Below, one piece after another: positions 23,998 to 30,534 of a DNA stretch of 30,534 nucleotides; position 1 is the first letter of the stretch, and every line of letters starts with the position of its first letter. The translations under genes were made by a program, and so were the position numbers. Source of the stretch: CAYXZO01 sp964469505 (GTDB lineage: Bacteria; Fidelibacterota; UBA8477; JABMPR01); contig CAYXZO010000030.1 in NCBI GenBank assembly GCA_964469505.1, positions 1-30,534 on the forward strand. Reading direction: 5' to 3'. The notes under the pieces are model-generated. The model was not told where the DNA came from, searched no databases, and was given only the letters and a program-made list of their open reading frames with translations.

Positions 23998-25569
23998 ATG
24001 GATAATAGGGTGAGAGTTGGGATACTAATACTCTTAGGGTCGCTGCTATCGCCGCTTTATCCGGCTGTCAGTGATACCACCAAAACTACCCAACCATACT
24101 GGGTATTTTTCAGGGATAAGGAAGTTGCAGGACCCCAGAATTTTAATCCTGATAACTACGGTTTCCCTCATTTGACTCCTCGGGCCATTTATCGGAGGGA
24201 GTTGCGAGGGAGATTGCCCATTTATAACTATCTGGATCTGGACGTCTCCCAGCGATATATCGATAGCGTTTTAGCCACTGGAGTCCACCTGCGCCAGGTG
24301 AGCCGTTGGTTCAATGCCATATCCGTAGAAGCCACTCCACAGCAAATAGAGCAATTATCCGAGCGGCCTGAGATCAAAGTCATCAAACGCGTACATAAGG
24401 CCAGCCGTAGGCTGATCAAGCTGATTTCACGGGATAGTATAGATGTGCAAGTTGGGCAGGTTGATACCGGCCGATACGGATATAGTTATGAGCAATTGGC
24501 CCAAATCGGGGCCATTACGGCCCATGATTCAGGCTATACCGGAGCGGGGATCTGGGTGTTGATGCTGGATACAGGCTGTCGCTTGGATCACGAAGTATTT
24601 CAGCCGGAGCGGGTTATTGCCACTTATGATTTTATCCAGCACGATAGCACCATCAGTGATCAAGCCGGGGATGCTCCCGGACAAATGAATCATGGTACGG
24701 CTACAGCCTCGGTGTTGGCGGGTTATAAAGAGAATCAACTCCTGGGAGTGGCTTACGGTTGCTCATTACTGCTGGCGAAAACGGAGATCTTGGATCAGGA
24801 AATCCAGGTGGAAGAAGATAATTATGTAGCGGCTTTGGAATGGGGTGAGGCTCTGGGAGCCGATGTTGCCAGCAGTTCGTTGGGATATCTGGATTGGTAC
24901 ACTTATGAAGACATGGACGGTGCTACCGCCATTACGACTAGAGCTGTTGACTTGGCAGTTGCTTTGGGTATGGTCTGCGTTACGGCGGCTGGAAATGAAG
25001 GCAATAGCAGCTGGCATTATATAATTGCCCCCGCCGATGCGGATAGCGTGATTTCTTGCGGCGCGGTGGACTGGTTGGGCGAACTGGCCAGTTTTAGTTC
25101 CCGCGGGCCCACTTATGACGGTAGAATAAAACCTGAAGTGGTGGCCCGGGGAGTTAATACTTATGCTGCCATGGGTACCGATGATTATTCATACGGCTTT
25201 TTCAGCGGGACTTCTCTCTCTACCCCGTTGGTTGGTGGGGCAGCGGCATTATTGCTGCAAGCACATCCAACCTGGGGCCCCATGGAAGTCCGTGAAGCTT
25301 TAATGATGACTGCCGATCGAGCTGATTCGCCAGACAATGATTACGGCTTTGGTCTTATCAACGTTTGGGCCGCGATGCATTATACCTTTACCAACGGCGA
25401 CTTGACTGGAGATGGACAGATCAACGTAAATGACGTAGTGTTGCTAATTGGATGGGTGTTGGAGTCTGATGTCAACGAAGAGCATATTACTATCGGGGAT
25501 TTGAATAGCGATGGTCAACTGGACGTACGTGATGTAGTAGTTTTAATTGATTGGGCCCTTTCCCTGTAA
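23998..25569 (+). CDS. Secreted subtilisin-family (S8) serine protease with C-terminal dockerin-like repeats
   Basis: The 523-residue precursor has a signal peptide (about 1-25) and an N-terminal propeptide-like region (32-135). The S8 catalytic domain has D191 (LMLDTG), H232 (NHGTA), N333 (AAGNEG) and S406 (SGTSLSTP). Residues 467-521 form two calcium-loop repeats, GDLTGDGQINVNDVVLLI and GDLNSDGQLDVRDVVVLI, the dockerin type I pattern. Secretion by the Sec route is expected; no type IX sorting domain follows. The dockerin suggests docking to a partner protein, but no cohesin gene is in the window, and in this phylum such repeats may act as plain calcium-binding tails. There is no clear ribosome site at the ATG; GTG 24010 is an alternative that keeps the signal peptide. 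Confidence 0.92.
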   Translation: MDNRVRVGILILLGSLLSPLYPAVSDTTKTTQPYWVFFRDKEVAGPQNFNPDNYGFPHLTPRAIYRRELRGRLPIYNYLDLDVSQRYIDSVLATGVHLRQVSRWFNAISVEATPQQIEQLSERPEIKVIKRVHKASRRLIKLISRDSIDVQVGQVDTGRYGYSYEQLAQIGAITAHDSGYTGAGIWVLMLDTGCRLDHEVFQPERVIATYDFIQHDSTISDQAGDAPGQMNHGTATASVLAGYKENQLLGVAYGCSLLLAKTEILDQEIQVEEDNYVAALEWGEALGADVASSSLGYLDWYTYEDMDGATAITTRAVDLAVALGMVCVTAAGNEGNSSWHYIIAPADADSVISCGAVDWLGELASFSSRGPTYDGRIKPEVVARGVNTYAAMGTDDYSYGFFSGTSLSTPLVGGAAALLLQAHPTWGPMEVREALMMTADRADSPDNDYGFGLINVWAAMHYTFTNGDLTGDGQINVNDVVLLIGWVLESDVNEEHITIGDLNSDGQLDVRDVVVLIDWALSL

Positions 25570-25650
25570 TAAGGGGTGATCAGAGTATTCTCATTCCTTT
25601 TATCCTATCTTCAAATCACTTGATCACCAAAACTGACAACCGGATGCACC

Positions 25651-25656
25651 AGGAGG
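25651..25656 (+). promoter_or_regulatory. Ribosome binding site fixing the TTG start of the YIP1-like gene
   Basis: AGGAGG lies 8 bases before TTG 25665, and an in-frame TAA immediately upstream excludes earlier starts. Confidence 0.65.
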
Positions 25657-25664
25657 ATTAAGGC

Positions 25665-26330
25665 TTGGTAGAACCCGAGCTACCTTTTATCGAACCCCAA
25701 CTGCAGAAATTATTAGCGGATGGTCCTCCCTGGGAGCACCGGGAGCGGGTAGGTATCTTTTTCGGTTTATCGGCCACCATCAGATATTTCCTACAGAAAC
25801 CTTTAGCCACTTTTGCCTTGATGCACCGCCAGGGACGTATGGGCGAGGCCTTGTTGTTCATAGCACTGCTCCAATTGTTTGTACTGGTAGTGAATGTTGC
25901 TCTGGCCCGACTGAGTGGAGAACCACCTCTCCCCCCTGAAATGATTAGCCTTTTAGGAGGTGAAGCATTTCTTCGCTGGTTACCCTGGATTATGGTGGCG
26001 GGATTGGGACTCTCTCTACTTATAAAGGCTTCTTCTATCTTCATAGCCTTGCGATTGATGGGTGAAGTGCGCTATCCATGGAGCACTGCATTTCGAATTG
26101 TGGCCTACGCTGATGGGGTTAGCAGTTTATTCGGTTTACTCCCTTTGGTGGGTGGTTTTTTGCAGTTGTTTTTCAGCTTTTTCCTGCTCATAAACGGATT
26201 AAAAGTGATTTATGGCTTGAGTCGCAAGGGTGTATTGGGGGCCCTATTCCTTTCTCTGGGGTTAGGGATTATTATGACTTTAGGTGTAGCTTCTCTGGTA
26301 GCCCTATTTTTCGTTCCAGCAGCTGGCTAA
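25665..26330 (+). CDS. YIP1-family-like integral membrane protein
   Basis: The 221-residue protein has a soluble N-terminal stretch with PPWEHRERVGIF (24-35) and a ATIRYFLQKP segment before the membrane domain. About five hydrophobic segments follow (roughly 64-83, 108-130, 143-160, 161-180 and 188-218). This layout and the tetrapeptide style of loop residues fit the bacterial YIP1 family of small membrane proteins with unknown function. It begins at TTG 25665 after a perfect AGGAGG. It sits between two genes for exported proteins; no partner is evident. Confidence 0.7.
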   Translation: MVEPELPFIEPQLQKLLADGPPWEHRERVGIFFGLSATIRYFLQKPLATFALMHRQGRMGEALLFIALLQLFVLVVNVALARLSGEPPLPPEMISLLGGEAFLRWLPWIMVAGLGLSLLIKASSIFIALRLMGEVRYPWSTAFRIVAYADGVSSLFGLLPLVGGFLQLFFSFFLLINGLKVIYGLSRKGVLGALFLSLGLGIIMTLGVASLVALFFVPAAG

Positions 26331-26401
26331 GGTTTACCTCAACGGGCTAGGTCCAGCTTGACTTCTGCCATAGGGGGTGGTAACTTCAATCGGTTGGAAC
26401 G

Positions 26402-27124
26402 ATGAAGCAAATATGTAAAGATTTAGGTATAGGAACGCTACTACTAACTCTTATTAGCTGTTACACTCAGGTATTTCCTCCGAAAGAAAACTACGCTCCA
26501 GGTCTATCGGCCAATGAAGTTTTACCCATCACGCCTTATGGCTATTGGGATCCCTGGTATGATCCGCTGGAGACTGATATGTATTCATATTCGTATCCAA
26601 CAGCATACGCGGCATACCTGGAAGGCTATAGTTATCCATATTTCGCCTCTTCTTTGGGCTATTACGGATATACAGGCGGTTTGTTGGCTCCCTCGTATAA
26701 CTTTGGTCAATATCCGATAGGCCCACCAACAATAGCATTTCCTGAAGAAATTGGAGTAATTGGCCGCAGTTTTCAAAGAGGACGCCACTTGGTCCCTCCC
26801 GAGCCACCTCGTAGTGTTGCCGTCAAAAATAAAAACAACGGAAGAACCCCCAGGATACCGCAGTACGCTACAGTGGGCATCCAGATAAAGGATGCCCTAG
26901 CGATTGAACCACGGCAATCGACTAAGAAAGTACTGGGAGCCAACTCTCAGATAGGCATATCGATTAATAGACAGTCCACCAAACTGAAAGTGGTGATAGC
27001 GAAGGGACCTGATAGCAGTACACAAAATCCAGTCAGCCTTAATTCCCGCTCTTCGAGCCAGAAAAAGATTTCACACCAAACTAAACCTCAGCGTGTAAAA
27101 CGTAGTTCACACCGACGGCGTTAG
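26402..27124 (+). CDS. Tyr-rich predicted lipoprotein with basic C-terminus, unknown function
   Basis: I do not recognise this 240-residue protein. It starts with a lipoprotein signal: hydrophobic 9-19 and LISC with C20. Residues 45-105 are extraordinarily rich in Tyr, Pro, Gly and Ser (for example YGYWDPWYDP and LGYYGYTGG), low-complexity and probably disordered or surface-exposed. The second half (about 120-240) is Ser/Lys/Arg/Asn-rich and ends in SSHRRR, giving a strongly basic tail. The gene for an outer-membrane barrel follows after only 11 bases, so the two are probably co-transcribed. A structural or adhesive envelope role is conceivable, as is binding to an acidic polymer by the basic tail; neither is demonstrated. 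Confidence 0.65.
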   Translation: MKQICKDLGIGTLLLTLISCYTQVFPPKENYAPGLSANEVLPITPYGYWDPWYDPLETDMYSYSYPTAYAAYLEGYSYPYFASSLGYYGYTGGLLAPSYNFGQYPIGPPTIAFPEEIGVIGRSFQRGRHLVPPEPPRSVAVKNKNNGRTPRIPQYATVGIQIKDALAIEPRQSTKKVLGANSQIGISINRQSTKLKVVIAKGPDSSTQNPVSLNSRSSSQKKISHQTKPQRVKRSSHRRR

Positions 27125-27135
27125 TTCCGCACACT

Positions 27136-28413
27136 ATGTTGCGTTCTATTTACTTTTGGTGCGGACTAATGATAGCCGGTTGGTCGTGTTGGGCCCAACC
27201 TAACTATTTAGATGCGATACGACCGTTCTGGGGGTTTCCCAGGGGGTTGGGAACCCGGGTGAGTCAGGATATAACGACCGTATTTGACGCCAGTGCCCTT
27301 CAAACGAATCCAGCCGCTTTAACTTTCATAACTCAACCAGCCATTTCGCTTGGTAGCTCTTGGAGCATCGGGCGTGGGACATATTCGGCCGAGCCCTTGC
27401 AGGTATTGAGGGATACTACCGTTGTCCGTGAATGGCTTGTGCAATATTTGAGCGGGGTAGTTCCAATCCCGGTCTACCGGGGAGCCTGGGTGGTAGGAGC
27501 CTCCCTCCAACCCGATTTAAGTTTTTTAGCCGGAGGACACTATCGGTTGACAGGTGAATCCATTATAGAGGTCGATCAATCAGAGCAAGGAGGTATCGCC
27601 CGGTTCAGCATCGGTACGGCGGTGTTATTCAGACGGCATTTAAGTCTAGGTGGAGCACTGACATATCGCTTCGGTAAGGATCGCTATTCAGACAGATGGC
27701 GCCAGAAAGATTCCCAGTCCGAAGGCTGGGCCGTCTTCGATAGCATCTATATCGAGCCCTCCTACCATGGGATTGAAACTACTTGGGGGATTGTAGGTGA
27801 AATACCGCCTTATCTTTTTTTAGGATTGACCATCACTCCTCCTTCCTGGATTAAAGTAAAAGAATACTCTACCCATTTTTACTGGTCTGGTTCGGGGGGA
27901 TCGAGTAATGACCAATTTACTTTATATTACAGATTAAGAGGCCCTTGGCGTGTTGCCTGGGGAGGTACACTAGCAGCCAAACCCCTGTTTTTCTCCTGGA
28001 GCTATCGCTGGGTGGATTATCAACACCTCGGTTTCTCCTCGAACATTCTTGATGTTGATTCCGTTAGTATCGATGATCAAGTTGCGGGCGATATCAAAAT
28101 GAATCTTAGAACAGTAGGGGGATGGGGCTTTGCTTTGACTATCACCGGTCAGCGACTCGCTCTGCAACTGGGGACCAATCGCAACCCGCTGCCGATTTCC
28201 CACTATTCAGGAGATAACGAACGTTGGGAAGGAGTGATTCGCTGGGAAATACTTCCAACCCTTAACTTGTCGTTGTTTATGTCATATGACAAGCGCCCCC
28301 ACCGGCTATTTTTAGATGAGGTTTATAATGCCCAAAATGACTTAGTGGCATTGTACGCACAGGGTGAACAGAGCTATAGGGAGATATTAGTCACGGTACA
28401 GTATCTCCTGTAA
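27136..28413 (+). CDS. Predicted outer-membrane beta-barrel protein, FadL/OMPP1-like
   Basis: The 425-residue protein has a signal peptide ending WSCWAQ (about 20). A mature start follows with TTVFDASALQTNPAALTFI (51-69), the DASAL...NPA motif characteristic of the FadL/PorV-like N-terminal hatch region. The remainder consists of alternating aromatic strands (for example SLGSSWSIGRGTYS and LSLGGALTYRFGKDRYS), and it ends on a strand, VTVQYLL, as barrels do. It probably lies in the outer membrane and may transport hydrophobic compounds or, as in PorV, shuttle type IX cargo. Its position between a lipoprotein and a type IX-sorted protein suggests, as an inference, a small surface module. Confidence 0.75.
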   Translation: MLRSIYFWCGLMIAGWSCWAQPNYLDAIRPFWGFPRGLGTRVSQDITTVFDASALQTNPAALTFITQPAISLGSSWSIGRGTYSAEPLQVLRDTTVVREWLVQYLSGVVPIPVYRGAWVVGASLQPDLSFLAGGHYRLTGESIIEVDQSEQGGIARFSIGTAVLFRRHLSLGGALTYRFGKDRYSDRWRQKDSQSEGWAVFDSIYIEPSYHGIETTWGIVGEIPPYLFLGLTITPPSWIKVKEYSTHFYWSGSGGSSNDQFTLYYRLRGPWRVAWGGTLAAKPLFFSWSYRWVDYQHLGFSSNILDVDSVSIDDQVAGDIKMNLRTVGGWGFALTITGQRLALQLGTNRNPLPISHYSGDNERWEGVIRWEILPTLNLSLFMSYDKRPHRLFLDEVYNAQNDLVALYAQGEQSYREILVTVQYLL

Positions 28414-28434
28414 GGTGAGTGAAAGGGGTAAAGT

Positions 28435-29832
28435 GTGAGTAAAACCAAATTTAGAAGAGTGTTAGCTGTTGTTTTTTTGAGCGCTACGTCCCTGTGGGGA
28501 CAAGGAAATTACTTCTGGCCCCAAGGTAATGTTCAGTTCAATTATGGGTTTCCGTTTGCCAATCAATCCTGGAGTGCTTCAGGTTCGTTTATTCCTTCAT
28601 ATCCCCCCACCTCCGGTTGTGGGGCTTGGGAGGTGAGTAATGGTGACACCACTTTGTTGGTCGCCTTGGCTTTTAGCATATATGAGCAAGACACAACTAT
28701 GGCAGGGGACTTCCTGGGGGTGGTTTTGACCGATACGGGAGTAATTGGCCCGGGAAGCTATTCACTTAATCCTTTCGCCGCCTTGCCTAAGTTCATTTTC
28801 TGGGCTCAGGCCATAGATACTGCGACTCTGAATAGTTTAATTGATGCCAATTTCGATTTTACTGACCTGAGCCAATTGCCGTTTACCGTGAGCACTGGCG
28901 GAGAGGTTCAGATCCAGGCATTAGCGGATGACTCCATACAATTCGCATTTTCGGCCAACCTGGCGGGTACTGATCTGGTGGTGATTTCTAACGGCTCGGC
29001 CGTGTTTTATGGAGACTTACAATCCAATTGGTATGCCAGTGGAAGTGTGGCTTATTCCATAGGGGGAGCAACTTATGAGGTCAATGGCGATTACAATATT
29101 ATGAGCAGCGGTGAAGGAGTGGGGGGGATCCACCTGGAAACAGGAACGCGAAATTATTTACTGTGGCAGGCATACACTACCATTACCAGTGATTCGGTTC
29201 GTTTATTGACCATGGGGCTGACTTCTGATTCACCCCTAATCCCGGGAACTTATCTCATTACCCCCGATACCAGTTTGCCTAAAACCGAACTGCTGTTTTT
29301 CCCCGCGCTCCCGATGAGCGCTATTCCGCCGTTGTTTGGTGCTGATAGTCTGGTTTTTCCAGATACCGGACAGGGATATGTTTATCGCGCCGTTAGTGGT
29401 ACGGTAGTCTTAGAAGATATGGGAGCAACTCAGATACGGGGTAATTTCACGGGTATTCTGGTAAATTCATTGGGCGATAGCCTGATCTTGGAAGGGGGGA
29501 ATTTCGACTTGCAAGTGCTGTCACCGGTCGCGGTTGAAGGGCATGGACGGGAGTTTAAACCGACCACTTTTCGGCTTAATACAATTTACCCCAATCCTTT
29601 CAACAGCAGTTTTAACGTGGAGATGCAGATTCCCGTGGCTGGACGATATCACTGGCAGATGATTAATCTTCGTGGGCAGCGGGTGCTGGAAGGTTCGGTA
29701 TATGCTGCCCGACCCGGAGCCTGGCGTAGCCGCATCAGTTTGCCTGCAAATATTGCCAGCGGTTGGTACCAGTTTCAAATGAAGGGGCCTGGAGGGATAA
29801 GCGCTCAACGATCCGTACTTTTCTTAAAATAG
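28435..29832 (+). CDS. Secreted protein with type IX secretion C-terminal sorting domain
   Basis: The 465-residue precursor begins at a GTG after GAAAGGGG, with a signal peptide ending SLWGQ (about 23). The middle (about 30-370) is beta-rich, with two weakly similar sections, each containing a GSYSLNP- or GTYLITPD-type turn following TDTGV or TSDSP. This hints at an internal duplication; no enzyme motif was seen. The last 80 or so residues form a sorting domain of the Por type, with IYPNPFNSSFNVEMQIP at 384-400, RGQRVLEG and a closing GWYQFQMKG...RSVLFLK. Such domains direct export through the outer membrane by the type IX system and are usually then removed. The last gene before a 338-base non-coding stretch and tmRNA. 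Confidence 0.85.
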   Translation: MSKTKFRRVLAVVFLSATSLWGQGNYFWPQGNVQFNYGFPFANQSWSASGSFIPSYPPTSGCGAWEVSNGDTTLLVALAFSIYEQDTTMAGDFLGVVLTDTGVIGPGSYSLNPFAALPKFIFWAQAIDTATLNSLIDANFDFTDLSQLPFTVSTGGEVQIQALADDSIQFAFSANLAGTDLVVISNGSAVFYGDLQSNWYASGSVAYSIGGATYEVNGDYNIMSSGEGVGGIHLETGTRNYLLWQAYTTITSDSVRLLTMGLTSDSPLIPGTYLITPDTSLPKTELLFFPALPMSAIPPLFGADSLVFPDTGQGYVYRAVSGTVVLEDMGATQIRGNFTGILVNSLGDSLILEGGNFDLQVLSPVAVEGHGREFKPTTFRLNTIYPNPFNSSFNVEMQIPVAGRYHWQMINLRGQRVLEGSVYAARPGAWRSRISLPANIASGWYQFQMKGPGGISAQRSVLFLK

Positions 29833-30170
29833 TTACCATTCTTCTCCCTTAGTTCTCTGCGCTCCATTAGATAGTGGAAAAACGATTTGCTATCGGTTTT
29901 ACCCTTAATTTCGGCAATCCCAGGACCTGGGTGTTGTTAGTGGGATTGTGGTGATTATAACTCTGATTTCAATTTGAGGGAATACAGCGACAAGCGTCTC
30001 CAGGAACTAACTATTTTGGCGGAGATATCTTATTGCAAGGTTAAATAAATTGTTGTCAACCTATTTCAGAACGACACTCTGCTTTCTGTTTCCTGCTTCC
30101 TGTTCCCTGTTTTCTTAAATACCTTTTCTCTATGGCTCATCTTGGGCTTATCTTCCTTTGGTTTTTGACA
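29833..30170. other. Non-coding stretch before ssrA
   Basis: No gene is seen in these 338 bases. They contain a hairpin-prone segment, where CCCAGG-A-CCTGGG (29919-29931) competes with AATCCC (29916-29921) against GGGATT (29942-29947). A short heptamer tandem repeat lies at 30082-30109. No clear sigma-70 promoter for tmRNA is visible; TTGACA at 30165-30170 abuts the RNA and is too close to act as its -35. Confidence 0.55.
30082..30109 (+). repeat. Four tandem 7-base repeats, consensus TTTCCTG
   Basis: CTTTCTG, TTTCCTG, CTTCCTG and TTCCCTG follow each other without spacers, then a decayed fifth unit (TTTTCTT). The block is an all-pyrimidine-plus-G strand about 60 bases upstream of tmRNA. Confidence 0.7.
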
Positions 30171-30534
30171 GGGGGCGATCTGGTTTCGACGGGACGACGA
30201 AGGCTGCGAGGCGCATGCAGTGGTTTTCCGGGGTCACTTTAAAAAACCGGGCTGTCGCAATAAACGGCGACTACAACTACGCTCTGGCAGCTTAAGGTAA
30301 GCTGCCCGTCCGACGGTGACCCAGCCCGCAGGTTACCGTTCGGGCGTCGACAAAGCGGGCTCGGCCACTCCAGCCCCGGTCTACGAGTGGCTTAAATTCC
30401 GGTTGACCGGGCGTCCGATCGGAAATCCTGTCCGTCGGAGTTCCGGTGGGACGTACCTGAAATAGACGGACTAAGCATGTAGGGCCTCTAAGTCTTTGCG
30501 TTGCGGACGGGAGTTCGATTCTCCCCGCCTCCAC
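30171..30534 (+). ncRNA. ssrA: Transfer-messenger RNA (tmRNA), truncated at window end
   Basis: The 5' end GGGGGCG (30171-30177) pairs with CGCCTCC (30526-30532) to form the alanine-type acceptor stem, including the G3-U70 wobble (30173 with 30530) required by alanyl-tRNA synthetase. GGTTTCGACGGG at 30182-30193 is the conserved 5' segment. The T arm is GGGAG-TTCGATT-CTCCC (30509-30525). The discriminator A is 30533, and the window ends on the first C of CCA. The tag frame starts at resume codon GCA 30257 and reads AINGDYNYALAA to TAA 30293-30295. tmRNA, with SmpB, rescues stalled ribosomes and marks the product for degradation. About two bases are missing at the 3' end. Confidence 0.97.

Noticed and set aside
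30165..30170. TTGACA immediately before tmRNA as a -35 box
   Set aside because: It ends one base before the mature 5' end, so the matching -10 would fall inside the RNA. It is more likely chance or a processing-site sequence.
30292..30534. Minus-strand 80-codon frame at the right edge
   Set aside because: It is antisense to the 3' half of tmRNA, whose acceptor stem, T arm and tag frame are all identifiable.

Overview
The window reads as a chromosomal segment of an FCB-group bacterium, most likely Candidatus Neomarinimicrobiota (Marinimicrobia) or a close relative. The pointers are a C-terminal type IX secretion sorting domain with a YPNPFNSS start, a dockerin-tailed subtilisin, a FadL-like outer-membrane barrel, several lipoproteins, and a 31-residue basic ribosomal-type protein of the sort common in Bacteroidota relatives. 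This assignment is an inference from protein style; no 16S rRNA gene is present. Genes are dense, often overlap, mostly carry Shine-Dalgarno sites, and use GTG and TTG starts freely.

Layout. 1-905: an NmrA-like NAD(P)-binding protein, then a hairpin terminator. 1130-5281: a nucleotide-sugar and glycan-initiation operon (Gfo/Idh/MocA dehydrogenase, left-handed beta-helix N-acetyltransferase, polyprenyl-phosphate sugar phosphotransferase, PLP aminotransferase). It resembles the WbpB-WbpD-WbpE set for UDP-2,3-diacetamido-2,3-dideoxyglucuronate. 5330-8482: serS, a plsC-type acyltransferase and a DUF2851 protein. 8608-11440: a LysM lytic transglycosylase, a short SppA peptidase and an HU-family protein. 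11441-13143: an AT-rich accessory stretch in which a lipoprotein with a ten-cysteine tail is flanked by two non-coding stretches of about 540 bases containing palindromes. 13144-15637: a 31-aa mS38/bS22-like protein, xseA, xseB and nadK. 15735-19661, minus strand: a tight five-gene run (GNAT-like protein, proline dehydrogenase, CoA-binding protein, DUF6165 protein, TPR plus GT9-like protein). 19766-23905: a plus-strand envelope operon (YycJ-like hydrolase, cyclophilin lipoprotein, patatin, DsbD). 23998-29832: mainly exported or membrane proteins (subtilisin-dockerin, YIP1, Tyr-rich lipoprotein, OM barrel, T9SS-sorted protein). 30171-end: tmRNA (ssrA), cut inside its CCA end.

Taken together, much of the window serves the cell envelope: sugar precursor and undecaprenyl-linked initiation, phospholipid acylation, peptidoglycan turnover, periplasmic folding and disulfide supply, and secreted or surface proteins. 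The least explained elements are the Cys-rich lipoprotein with its palindromic upstream region and the Tyr-rich lipoprotein/barrel/T9SS trio. I saw no CRISPR array, insertion sequence, prophage or recognisable defence system.
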